Shown in pieces: positions 1 through 6,253 of a DNA stretch of 7,766 bases. Position 1 is the stretch's first letter. Every line of letters starts with the position of its first letter. Both the position numbers and the translations under genes were made by a program. The stretch comes from Arenicellales bacterium (GTDB lineage: Bacteria > Pseudomonadota > Gammaproteobacteria > BMS3Bbin11), in NCBI GenBank assembly GCA_029287965.1, contig JARFQC010000175.1, positions 1 through 7,766 of the forward strand, in the 5' to 3' direction. Below the pieces are notes generated by a model that was not told the origin of the DNA, did not search any database, and worked only from the letters and a program-made list of their open reading frames with translations.

Positions 1-642
1 CTGGACCTGCATACGCACGGGCAGATTGTCTGCAATGATCCAGTCCGCCAGGTCTGTCGGAGACAGGTCACCATGCACCGGAGAGAACAGCACGTCGCCG
101 ACCTGCTCCAGCTTGCGTTCCTCGAGCAGCGAACGGCTCCATTCGTAGTCGGACCGGTCTGAAATGACAAACTTGATCTGGTCCTTGCGACGCAGCTTGT
201 CGAGATTGTCGTAACGGTTACGCTGCATTTCCCCGGAAGCAGGCGTCTTCAGGTCCATCACAATGCTGGCACGGCGATCGATTACGGAAACATCCATCGC
301 CCCGCTGGTTTCGACAGACACGGAATAGCCGCGATCGCAGAGCATCTTGATCAGCAGCCGGCAGTCCGGCTGCGCGAGCGGTTCTCCGCCCGTCACTGTC
401 ACGTAGCGGGGTGCGAAGCTCGCCACCTTGTCGACGATCTCGGGCAGTTTCATTCTCTCGCCACCGCTGAAGGCATACTCCGTATCGCAATACCCGCAGC
501 GCAGCGGACAGCCTGTCAGCCGCACGAAAACGGTCGGCAGACCGACAGTCCTGGCCTCGCCCTGCAGCGAATAGAAAATCTCGCTGATGCGCAGGGTACG
601 CTCGCTGGCGGGAAGGGGTGGTTTGTCAGTGGTAGTGTTCAA
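1..642 (-). CDS. queE: 7-carboxy-7-deazaguanine synthase QueE (3' end cut by window edge)
   Basis: Radical SAM enzyme that converts 6-carboxytetrahydropterin to 7-carboxy-7-deazaguanine, on the route to preQ0 and queuosine in tRNA. My reading gives 214 codons with no stop before position 1. The [4Fe-4S]-binding cysteines appear as TGCPLRCGYC (C45, C49, C52, spacing CX3CX2C), followed by the GGEP motif at residues 85-88. The middle stretch SGEMQRN and the end FSPVHGDLSPTDLADWI are typical of Pseudomonas-type QueE, and only about 10-12 C-terminal residues appear to be missing. The start is TTG at 642, directly preceded by an in-frame TGA; the next in-frame ATG (residue 64) lies beyond the cluster cysteines. 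No clear Shine-Dalgarno is seen. It lies 120 bp downstream of cpoB on the same strand, the order seen in pseudomonads, so it may be partly read through from the tol operon. Confidence 0.93.
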   Translation of the reverse strand, partial: MNTTTDKPPLPASERTLRISEIFYSLQGEARTVGLPTVFVRLTGCPLRCGYCDTEYAFSGGERMKLPEIVDKVASFAPRYVTVTGGEPLAQPDCRLLIKMLCDRGYSVSVETSGAMDVSVIDRRASIVMDLKTPASGEMQRNRYDNLDKLRRKDQIKFVISDRSDYEWSRSLLEERKLEQVGDVLFSPVHGDLSPTDLADWIIADNLPVRMQVQ

Positions 643-668
643 TCAGACAGTACTATTCGGGAAACAGC

Positions 669-736
669 GTGGGAGCGATAGCCTATCGCGAAGTGTGATG
701 GGTGTAGATGAAGTCGCGATAGGCTATCGCTCCCAC
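669..736. repeat. REPIN-like element 1 (paired inverted REP)
   Basis: Two 23-bp arms, 669-691 and 714-736, are exact reverse complements separated by 22 bp. Each arm has a GTGGGA head followed by its own small palindrome GCGATAGCCTATCGC, so each arm can fold alone or the whole element can fold as one long hairpin. This is the architecture of REP sequences paired in inverse orientation (BIME/REPIN). It fills most of the cpoB-queE gap. In RNA from the tol operon it would form a strong hairpin just after the cpoB stop, but there is no following U-run, so 3'-end protection or attenuation is more likely than classical intrinsic termination. Confidence 0.85.
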
Positions 737-762
737 AGATAAAAACATCTCTCCATCAAGGA

Positions 763-1584
763 CTAGTGCCCCTGCTTCTCCATCAGGTCGAGGCGCTGCT
801 GCGCCGAGACGGCGACACGGGTGCCGGGATAACGAACTGTCACGGCATTGAGCGCGCGCCTGGCCGCTTTCCACTGCTGGTTGTCGTAATGGATGTAGCC
901 GACCTTGAGCATGGCATCCGGCAGCTTGCGGCTGGTCGGATAGCGCTGGATCAGGGTGTTGTATTCATTCAGTGCGGCATCGAAGGCCTGGTTTACGTAG
1001 CGGGCTTCGGCAATCCAGTACTGGGCACTGTCGGCCAGCGCGCTGCGGGGATAACGATTGAGGAACTCCTTGAAGGCCGTCACGGCTTCTTCGTACCTGC
1101 TCTGCTTGAGCAGATTGAAGGCGTCATCGTACTCCTGCTGCTCCTGGCCGCTGGCGGCCTGTGCAACGGCGGCGGTGCTCACTGCGGCAGCGGCAGCCGG
1201 GGAGCCTGAGGGTGCGGCTGGCGCAGAGGGTATATCTGCATCGGCAACAGGCGCGACTGGCGCATAGCCGGTACCGTATCCGCCCGATGCCCGCGTCTCG
1301 GCACTGCGCAGGCGACTGTCGATGTCATCATAAATTTCTGACTGGCGCTCGCGCAGCCTGGTCAGTTCGTTCTGCTGGATCTCAACCGTGTTGCGCAGCC
1401 TGGCCAGTTCGGCTTCCATGCTGTTCAGCCGGTTAAGCATTTCCAGCTGAGGTTGAGGCTGCTTGGCGACCGGCTGGGCCGGTCCTGCCGCGGAAGTGGA
1501 GTTGCAGCCGCCGGCAAGCATGCCGGCAGCCAGGACGGCCAGACCGAATACTCTGGCCTGGCCGTCCTGCAGATCAATTGCCAT
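763..1584 (-). CDS. cpoB: Cell division coordinator CpoB (YbgF), TPR protein
   Basis: Periplasmic partner of TolA that coordinates peptidoglycan synthesis by PBP1B with outer-membrane constriction (known for the Escherichia coli homologue). The 273-residue product has a hydrophobic N-terminal segment (12-26), a Pro/Ala linker, a predicted coiled coil at about 46-95 (LNRLNSMEAELARLRN onward, the trimerisation region), a low-complexity Ala/Pro/Ser linker (about 105-147), and three TPR-type repeats from about 150 to 268 with the recurring RYP motifs at 177-179, 214-216 and 251-253. The start is ATG at 1584, the only ATG after an in-frame TGA, and it overlaps the end of pal by 11 bp, which suggests translational coupling. 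Unusually, the signal region ends LAGGC (C27), resembling a lipobox, and its n-region contains D4 and D7. Whether it is lipidated is inference. Confidence 0.93.
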   Translation of the reverse strand: MAIDLQDGQARVFGLAVLAAGMLAGGCNSTSAAGPAQPVAKQPQPQLEMLNRLNSMEAELARLRNTVEIQQNELTRLRERQSEIYDDIDSRLRSAETRASGGYGTGYAPVAPVADADIPSAPAAPSGSPAAAAAVSTAAVAQAASGQEQQEYDDAFNLLKQSRYEEAVTAFKEFLNRYPRSALADSAQYWIAEARYVNQAFDAALNEYNTLIQRYPTSRKLPDAMLKVGYIHYDNQQWKAARRALNAVTVRYPGTRVAVSAQQRLDLMEKQGH

Positions 1585-2113
1585 AGCGGATTTCGACGCG
1601 CCTGTTCATTGACCAGGCCGATTCGTCATGGCCTTCGGCAATCGGGTTTTCTTCGCCGTAGGACACCGTTTCAATGCGGCTGGAATCGATACCCAGGGCC
1701 ATCAGCACGTCTGCAGCGGCCATTGCACGACGCTCGCCCAGCGCCAGGTTGTATTCGCGTGTGCCGCGTTCGTCGGCATGGCCTTCGAGTACGACGCTGA
1801 CAGAATTGCCATTCAGGAATCCTGCGTGGGCCTCGATGATGGCCTGTCCTTCCGCCGTCAGCGAACTGCTGTCATATTCAAAATAGATGCGGGTCTGGGA
1901 CAGCAGGTCACCGGCTGCGCCGGCTGCACCTTCTCCACCCTGCCACTCGCCTAGCGGCTGACCATCAGGGCCGAATTCTGTGCCGGTTCCCGACGTCGTG
2001 ACTGAGTCCGTATCGACGGTCGGGCCGTCCTTGCGCGTTTTCTTGTTACAGCCACTGACGGCAACCATTGCCGAGAGCAGGATTACGCCGGTAACCAGGG
2101 TTGTCTTCTTCAT
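1574..2113 (-). CDS. pal: Peptidoglycan-associated lipoprotein Pal
   Basis: Outer-membrane lipoprotein that binds peptidoglycan and TolB and is concentrated at the septum by the Tol motor. The 179-residue product has a type II signal peptide with lipobox VSGC (lipidated Cys22), a flexible Gly/Thr-rich linker (about 23-70), and a C-terminal OmpA-like domain (about 72-179). The signature GHADERGTREYNLALGERRA (111-130) holds the diaminopimelate-binding Asp114 and Arg129. I chose ATG at 2113 because GAGGTG, a strong Shine-Dalgarno, sits just ahead of it. The GTG six bases upstream (2119) would lie inside that ribosome-binding site. It is 54 bp after tolB and overlaps cpoB. Confidence 0.97.
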   Translation of the reverse strand: MKKTTLVTGVILLSAMVAVSGCNKKTRKDGPTVDTDSVTTSGTGTEFGPDGQPLGEWQGGEGAAGAAGDLLSQTRIYFEYDSSSLTAEGQAIIEAHAGFLNGNSVSVVLEGHADERGTREYNLALGERRAMAAADVLMALGIDSSRIETVSYGEENPIAEGHDESAWSMNRRVEIRYGN

Positions 2114-2167
2114 GTCCACCTCGTGTGTGATATTGGTAATGTTGGTCGTGCTTGTAGTTGTGGGGGG
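2114..2167 (-). promoter_or_regulatory. tolB-pal intercistronic leader with strong RBS
   Basis: Read on the minus strand, this 54-nt spacer is very rich in C and A and nearly free of G until the GAGGTG ribosome-binding site (about 2116-2121). RNA of this composition folds poorly, leaving the pal start open. This would suit the high abundance of Pal relative to the other Tol proteins. No promoter motif is evident in it. The composition and RBS are seen directly; the expression effect is inference. Confidence 0.5.
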
Positions 2168-3466
2168 TTATCGTCTCAGGTAGGGCGACCACGCGGGTTC
2201 GCGCACATCTCCCTGCAGGAATTTAATTGTCTGGTGAATTTTGCCATCCGCCGATACGGCTGCCAATACGCCCTTGCCTTGCTGTTCCGTTGCGTAAAGT
2301 ACCATCCTTCCATTAGGAGCGAAACTCGGAGATTCATCGAGCAGCGTATCGGTCAGGCGCGTGACTTCCTTCGTGCGCATGTCCATCACGGCAACATGGT
2401 AGCGCCCGCTGCCGCGACTGATCATGACCAGCAGCCTGCCATCGTCCGACACCGAGGGCCGGGCATTGTATTTTCCCTTGTAGGTCAGCCTGGAAACACC
2501 GGAGCCGTCTGCGTTCATCTGGTAGACCTGCGGCTGGCCGCTGCGGTCCGAAGTAAACACCAGGCGGTTGCTGCCCGGCATCCAGGAAGGTTCGGTATCA
2601 ATGCCATGATGACGGGTCAGCCGCTTGATTGCTCGGGTAGCAAAATCATAGACATATATCTCCGGGTTGCCGTCCTTGGATGTGACGAATGCCAGTTTCC
2701 TGCCGTCCGGAGAAAACGCCGGGGCACTGTTGATGCCCTTGAAGCTGGCGATCTTCTCCCGTTTGCCGTCATTGAGGCGCTGCACGAAGATCATCGAACG
2801 GCGTTTCTCGAACGATACGTAAGCCAGCTTACTCGCATCGGGCGACCAGGCCGGCGACATCAGCGGCTGCGGCGACTCGAGTATGGTGCGCGGTTTGTAG
2901 CCATCGGAATCTGCCACCTTGAGCAGATAGCGCTTCTTGTTGCCGGCTTTCTCGCGCGTGATGTAGGCAATGCGCGTATTGAATGCACCCTTCTCGCCGG
3001 TCAGCTTGTGGTAGATGATATCGCTGATCTGGTGCGACAGCTTGCGCAACTGACGGGCGCTAACCGTATAGCGATAGCCGGCCAACTGCTTGCCCTTGAA
3101 GACATCGATCAGCTGGAACTGCACGTTGAACTTGCCGGGTGAAATCTCTTTGGCCTGCCCGACCACGAGCGCCTCCGCCTTGAGCAGGCGCCAGTCCTTG
3201 TATTTCACCTGGCGTATGTCGCTTGGACGGGAGAGGAAATCCTGCCGCGGGATGCTTTCGAATCGCCCGGAACGATTCAGGTCAGCCTGGATGATGTCGG
3301 CCATTCTATCGTCCTGCATCGGCGTGCCCTGCCAGGCAAACGGCACGACAGCGATCGGGATGCCCGCCTCAATGCCCTGGGTAATTTCGATGGTCAGGAC
3401 AGCACGGGCGGGTGTGGCCAGCATGGCGGTAAGTAACGCGGTAAGGATCAGTATCTTTTTTAGCAT
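2168..3466 (-). CDS. tolB: Tol-Pal system beta-propeller protein TolB
   Basis: Periplasmic protein that binds Pal and TolA and regulates release of Pal from peptidoglycan contacts during constriction. The 432-residue product begins with a Sec signal peptide (KK n-region, hydrophobic core, cleavage expected after Ala-Arg-Ala at 20-22). Then comes the N-terminal alpha/beta domain (about 23-160) and a six-bladed beta-propeller (about 165-432). The propeller is built of PD40-type repeats such as SPAWSPDASKLAYVS (204-218), SAPAFSPDGRKLAFVTS (247-263), TEPSWMPGSNRLVFTS (291-306), ARPSVSDDGRLLVMIS (335-350) and ESPSFAPNGRMVLYAT (378-393), with a final REPAWSP at 422-428. Length matches the family (about 430). 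The start is ATG at 3466 with an AAGAGA Shine-Dalgarno-like stretch about 7 bases upstream. Confidence 0.98.
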   Translation of the reverse strand: MLKKILILTALLTAMLATPARAVLTIEITQGIEAGIPIAVVPFAWQGTPMQDDRMADIIQADLNRSGRFESIPRQDFLSRPSDIRQVKYKDWRLLKAEALVVGQAKEISPGKFNVQFQLIDVFKGKQLAGYRYTVSARQLRKLSHQISDIIYHKLTGEKGAFNTRIAYITREKAGNKKRYLLKVADSDGYKPRTILESPQPLMSPAWSPDASKLAYVSFEKRRSMIFVQRLNDGKREKIASFKGINSAPAFSPDGRKLAFVTSKDGNPEIYVYDFATRAIKRLTRHHGIDTEPSWMPGSNRLVFTSDRSGQPQVYQMNADGSGVSRLTYKGKYNARPSVSDDGRLLVMISRGSGRYHVAVMDMRTKEVTRLTDTLLDESPSFAPNGRMVLYATEQQGKGVLAAVSADGKIHQTIKFLQGDVREPAWSPYLRR

Positions 3467-3490
3467 TTGTTTCTCTTGACTCTTTGTTTA

Positions 3491-3514
3491 TCGCGGCCGG
3501 CGACCGCTCCTACA
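3491..3514 (-). repeat. Single GC-rich REP sequence between tolA and tolB
   Basis: On the minus strand this reads TGTAGGAGCGG followed by a short stem closing with CCGCGA. The 15-nt core folds as a 6-bp stem (one G-U pair) around a 3-nt loop. It matches the classic REP layout of a GTAG head plus imperfect palindrome. It lies in the 76-bp tolA-tolB gap, inside the operon transcript, about 25 bases upstream of the tolB start and just ahead of its RBS, where a hairpin could affect mRNA processing or tolB expression. Confidence 0.7.
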
Positions 3515-3542
3515 GTTTAATTCCTGAATTCACCATTCGGCG

Positions 3543-4391
3543 TTACGGCCTGAACGGAAAGTCGATGACCTTGAATTCGCTGTACAGCTCCGGATCAGGT
3601 GGAATCGGTATTGGCGATGCGCGCATGAAGGCCGTTTCCACCGACCGATCGCAGTAGCCGTTGCCACTTGACTTGACCACCCTGGCCGATTGCACTTCAC
3701 CATCCCGCGCCAGCGTCACCCTGACGGTTGGGTTGCATCCGGCTGCACCACTGGGTGGCAGGCGCCAGTTCGATTCCACCTTCTGCTGGATTCGCGGTAC
3801 GTATTGCGACATCGCTGTCGCGGCACGTCGCTGCCGGGCCTCGGCTTCCATTTTCTTTTTCAATGCTGCCTCGCGCTGCTTGCGTTCTGCTTCGGCTTTC
3901 TTTCGTTTCTTTTCTGCCTCCGCTTTTTTCTTCTTTTCCGCTTCACGTTTCTTCTTTGCTTCGGCCGCCTTGCGTTTCTTTTCCGCCTCGGCCTTTTTCT
4001 TTTTCTCGGCCTCTTTTTTCTTGCGTTCGGCTTCCGCCTTTTTCTTCTTTTCCGCCTCGCGTTTTTTCTGCGCTGCCGCTTCCTTTTTCTTTTTCTCGGC
4101 CTCGGCCTGCTTGCGTTTCTCTTCCGCCTTGCGGCGCTTTTCTTCTTCTATCTTGCGCTGCTTCTCCAGCTCGAGCTGGCGTTTGCGTTCTTTCTCGCGC
4201 TCGATGACCTGGCTGTCTACAGCCACGGCGTCCACCACGTTCTCCGGCTTCTTCATTGGCGCCACGGCAACAGGCATTATTTTGTGCTCGATCTTGACGA
4301 ACACGAACGCCAGCAGCGCCAGGTGCACGAAAATGGCCAAACCCAGCGCCAGCGGACTGAGTCGCCGTTTACTGGTACGACGTCTTCTCAC
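3543..4391 (-). CDS. tolA: Cell envelope integrity protein TolA
   Basis: Links the TolQR motor to TolB-Pal across the periplasm, and in relatives serves as a phage and colicin receptor. The 282-residue product has the three TolA domains: a basic cytoplasmic N-terminus with one membrane helix (about 13-34, containing His23); a very long charged helix of Lys, Glu, Ala and Arg (about 60-195), in which EAEKKKKAEAE occurs three times (112-122, 127-137, 150-160); and a globular C-terminal domain (about 196-282). In the last, C219 and C247 match the family disulfide. The start is GTG at 4391, sharing one base with the tolR stop (TAGTG), so translation is likely coupled. Of the SxxxHxxL pattern known in the transmembrane helix of TolA/TonB, His and Leu26 are present but the Ser position is Ala19. 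Confidence 0.97.
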   Translation of the reverse strand: MRRRRTSKRRLSPLALGLAIFVHLALLAFVFVKIEHKIMPVAVAPMKKPENVVDAVAVDSQVIEREKERKRQLELEKQRKIEEEKRRKAEEKRKQAEAEKKKKEAAAQKKREAEKKKKAEAERKKKEAEKKKKAEAEKKRKAAEAKKKREAEKKKKAEAEKKRKKAEAERKQREAALKKKMEAEARQRRAATAMSQYVPRIQQKVESNWRLPPSGAAGCNPTVRVTLARDGEVQSARVVKSSGNGYCDRSVETAFMRASPIPIPPDPELYSEFKVIDFPFRP

Positions 4392-4816
4392 TACTGCTGT
4401 TCCGGCGGCTCGGTAACCAGGCCTACCTTGGGTATGCCTGCCTGTTGCAACAGCACCATGGCATTCATGACATACTGGTACTCGACCAGCTTGTCGCCAC
4501 GCACCAGGAACTGGGTTTTGGGTCGATGCTTCAGCACCGAGGCAGCCTTACGGGTCACTTCGGACTGCTCTGCTGCCTGCTTGTCGTCGTTAACGTACAT
4601 CAGCCCCTGCCGGTCCACGGTAACCATGAAAGGATCAGAGTCCTGGTCCGGGGTATTTTCGGCCTGGGCATCAGGCAGGTCGACCTCGACACCCGCCGTC
4701 AGCAGCGGGGTCGTGACCATGAAGATGACCAGCAGCACCAGCATGACGTCGATATACGGCACGACGTTGATCTCACCCATGATCTTCTTGCGACTGCGGC
4801 GCGAGTACTCAAACAC
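4391..4816 (-). CDS. tolR: Tol-Pal motor subunit TolR
   Basis: ExbD/TolR family inner-membrane protein; with TolQ it uses the proton gradient to energise TolA. The 141-residue product has a short basic N-terminus, a single membrane helix (about 20-40) carrying the essential Asp23 in the segment INVVPYIDVMLVLLVIFM, and a periplasmic domain (about 45-141). The GTG start at 4816 places Asp23 at the same number as in E. coli TolR, which supports it over the internal ATG at residue 13. It overlaps the tolQ end by 8 bp, and an AAAGGG stretch in the tolQ tail can act as RBS. Confidence 0.97.
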   Translation of the reverse strand: MFEYSRRSRKKIMGEINVVPYIDVMLVLLVIFMVTTPLLTAGVEVDLPDAQAENTPDQDSDPFMVTVDRQGLMYVNDDKQAAEQSEVTRKAASVLKHRPKTQFLVRGDKLVEYQYVMNAMVLLQQAGIPKVGLVTEPPEQQ

Positions 4817-5495
4817 CGGCTACAGCCCTTTTACTGAAGCTCTGGCGCGTCACGATGCTGACAAATTCTTCCATGAACATCTCGTAGCGCATGATCAGGC
4901 GCTCTACGTTGTTGGCATAACGGTTATACGCGATGACAGCCGGGATGGCGGCGAACAGGCCCATCGCCGTCGCGATCAGCGCCTCCGCGATGCCCGGTGC
5001 AACCGTGGCAATGGTGGCCTGCTTCATTGCCCCCAGTGAACGGAATGAGTTCATGATGCCCCAGACGGTGCCGAACAGGCCCACGTAGGGCGAGGTCGAA
5101 CCCACCGTGGCCAGGAAGGACAGGCCCGATTCAAGATCTTCAATTTCCTGTGCCAGCGCCACGCGCATCGCACGTTGTACGCCATCGGTGAGCTCGCCGC
5201 GATTGATGCCTTCCTTGTTGTACAAGCGTGAATACTCGCGATAACCGGAAATGAAAATGCTCGACATGCCAGTGGCATCGTCCGCATTGCGGCCACCCCA
5301 TTCGCTGTAGAGTTTATTCAGGTCGCCACCGGACCAGAATGCATCCTCGAAATTATCCGCTTCTGCACGCGCCCGCCGGATGACGTTCCATTTCTGGAAA
5401 ATCACGGCCCATGAGACCACCGAGGCCAGCATGAGCAGGGCCATGACGGCCTTGACCAGCGGTGTGGCCTGGGAGATCAGGTGCATGATGGACAT
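4809..5495 (-). CDS. tolQ: Tol-Pal motor subunit TolQ
   Basis: MotA/TolQ/ExbB-type proton channel protein of the inner membrane, forming the stator with TolR. The 228-residue product has three membrane helices: about 14-34, 127-149 and 168-190. The last two contain the family motifs GLFGTVWGIM (139-148, Thr143) and EALIATAMGLFAAIPA (171-186, Thr176); these threonines correspond to proton-pathway residues of E. coli TolQ. The frame is open upstream to 5624 inside ybgC, but ATG at 5495 gives the family length (about 230) and the usual short N-terminus ahead of the first helix. It starts 23 bp after the ybgC stop with only a weak GCAGAG-like RBS; ATG at 5486 is an alternative. Confidence 0.96.
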   Translation of the reverse strand: MSIMHLISQATPLVKAVMALLMLASVVSWAVIFQKWNVIRRARAEADNFEDAFWSGGDLNKLYSEWGGRNADDATGMSSIFISGYREYSRLYNKEGINRGELTDGVQRAMRVALAQEIEDLESGLSFLATVGSTSPYVGLFGTVWGIMNSFRSLGAMKQATIATVAPGIAEALIATAMGLFAAIPAVIAYNRYANNVERLIMRYEMFMEEFVSIVTRQSFSKRAVAGV

Positions 5496-5518
5496 GCTCT
5501 GCTGCGGATTGGCGAGTT

Positions 5519-5935
5519 CTACGACTGGATCCAATTGGAAAGCTCCTCTTTCATGGTGGTCGGCATCGGGCAGGGTTTGAAACTGTCTGCCTTCACGGTA
5601 ACAAGGGAGACAGTCGCTTCGCACAATAATTCACTGTTCAGGCAAACACGATGCTCGATGTCCAGCGTCGCACGCCGCATACGGACCAGCTGAGCGGACA
5701 CATCCAGCAGGTCATTCAGGCGTGCAGGTTTGTGGTAATTAATCTTGATTGCATGCACGACAAACATCAGGTTGTCATCGCGGGCGACTACGTCGAGGTC
5801 ATAACCTATGTTGCGCAGCCACTCGGTACGGGCACGTTCCATGAGGCGCAGGTAATTGGCGTGATAGACGACGCCACCGGCATCAGTGTCTTCGTAATAG
5901 ATGCGTACGGGCAATGTGAAGCGGGTGTCGGTCAA
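5519..5935 (-). CDS. ybgC: Tol-Pal system-associated acyl-CoA thioesterase YbgC
   Basis: Cytoplasmic hot-dog-fold thioesterase acting on short or longer acyl-CoA; in gammaproteobacteria it is usually the first gene of the tol-pal cluster, with a proposed link to phospholipid metabolism. The 138-residue product shows the catalytic 4-hydroxybenzoyl-CoA thioesterase-type motif YYEDTDAGGVVYHANYL with Asp18 and His25, followed by ERARTEWL. The start is TTG at 5935. No ATG is available near the N-terminus, an in-frame TGA lies two codons further upstream, and this start puts the catalytic Asp at position 18 as in E. coli YbgC. There is no recognisable Shine-Dalgarno, so expression from this start may be weak. 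Confidence 0.95.
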   Translation of the reverse strand: MTDTRFTLPVRIYYEDTDAGGVVYHANYLRLMERARTEWLRNIGYDLDVVARDDNLMFVVHAIKINYHKPARLNDLLDVSAQLVRMRRATLDIEHRVCLNSELLCEATVSLVTVKADSFKPCPMPTTMKEELSNWIQS

Positions 5936-5964
5936 CCGTATTCAGACGTCAGGAAGTTTAACGG

Positions 5965-5970
5965 ACTATA
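5965..5970 (-). promoter_or_regulatory. Candidate -10 of the ybgC-tol-pal promoter
   Basis: On the minus strand this hexamer reads TATAGT (five of six matches to TATAAT). The best-spaced -35, at 17 bp, is only ATGGAA (5988-5993), a weak match. Transcription would start near 5958, giving a leader of about 22 bases before the TTG start of ybgC. It is the best sigma-70-like site I find by eye in the first 100 bases upstream of ybgC, but the support is modest. Confidence 0.35.
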
Positions 5971-6073
5971 CCTTGATTGGAGCAAAATTCCATATGACAG
6001 AAGTGGTAAAAAAGGGGCTTATTTCATGCGGATATTCTGCAACGGATATGTAGCAGTGGTCCGCGGAATCCTC

Positions 6074-6092
6074 TGTAGGAGCGGCGGACTCG
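6074..6092 (+). repeat. Degenerate REP head
   Basis: TGTAGGAGCGGCGG followed by ACTCGG matches the conserved head and first half-stem of the GC-rich REP at 6253-6277. The expected closing half (CGCCGCGA) is replaced by unrelated sequence, so the hairpin is lost. It is probably a decayed or truncated copy. Confidence 0.5.
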
Positions 6093-6159
6093 GTAACTGC
6101 TCGATGCGTTAGTCTACCTCCTGCATCCATGCAGTCGTCGCCGGGAATCACTCAAGGAT

Positions 6160-6228
6160 CTGTGGGAGCGATAACCTATCGCGAAATTCAGCTGCCAAAC
6201 ATGTCGCGATAGGTTATCGCTCCCACAG
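6160..6228. repeat. REPIN-like element 2 (paired inverted REP)
   Basis: Arms 6160-6184 and 6204-6228 are exact 25-bp reverse complements separated by 19 bp. The core of each arm is GCGATAACCTATCGC, differing from element 1 (669-736) at one base, and that difference is present in both arms. The inner spacer is unrelated to that of element 1. It sits about 70 bp upstream of the predicted opp -10, outside the core promoter. Confidence 0.85.
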
Positions 6229-6237
6229 TGCAACTAA

Positions 6238-6253
6238 ATATTTTCGAAAATAT
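6238..6253. promoter_or_regulatory. 16-bp perfect AT-rich palindrome, possible operator
   Basis: ATATTTTCGAAAATAT is self-complementary over all 16 bases. Its centre lies about 64 bp upstream of the predicted oppB transcription start, a usual distance for an activator site. It has no T-run after a GC stem, so it does not look like a terminator. I do not recognise it as the site of a named regulator. Confidence 0.4.

Noticed and set aside
669..736. Intrinsic terminator after cpoB
   Set aside because: The hairpin is strong, but no T-run follows it on the minus strand; it is better explained as a REPIN.
2114..2119. GTG start for pal two codons upstream of ATG
   Set aside because: It overlaps the GAGGTG ribosome-binding site that is well placed for the ATG at 2113.
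2123..3142. Open plus-strand frame of 339 codons opposite tolB
   Set aside because: No recognisable domain; the opposite strand encodes a complete TolB with signal peptide and propeller repeats.
3850..4210. Repetitive pyrimidine-rich tract as a possible tandem-repeat or non-coding element
   Set aside because: It is the coding strand complement of the TolA charged helix, typical low complexity for this gene.
3690..5039. Long open plus-strand frame of 449 codons opposite tolA, tolR and tolQ
   Set aside because: It is the antisense shadow of the Lys/Ala/Glu-rich tolA helix and its neighbours, giving Phe/Leu runs with no family resemblance; the minus-strand genes explain the region fully.
5496..5624. 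N-terminal extension of tolQ into ybgC
   Set aside because: It would add 43 residues absent from the family and lies wholly within ybgC; ATG at 5495 gives the normal length.
5651..6112. Plus-strand frame running from ybgC into the intergenic region
   Set aside because: Mostly antisense to ybgC, no protein family features, no credible RBS.
5966..6151. 61-codon minus-strand frame upstream of ybgC
   Set aside because: Covers the degenerate REP and candidate promoter, with no hydrophobic or domain pattern; probably chance.
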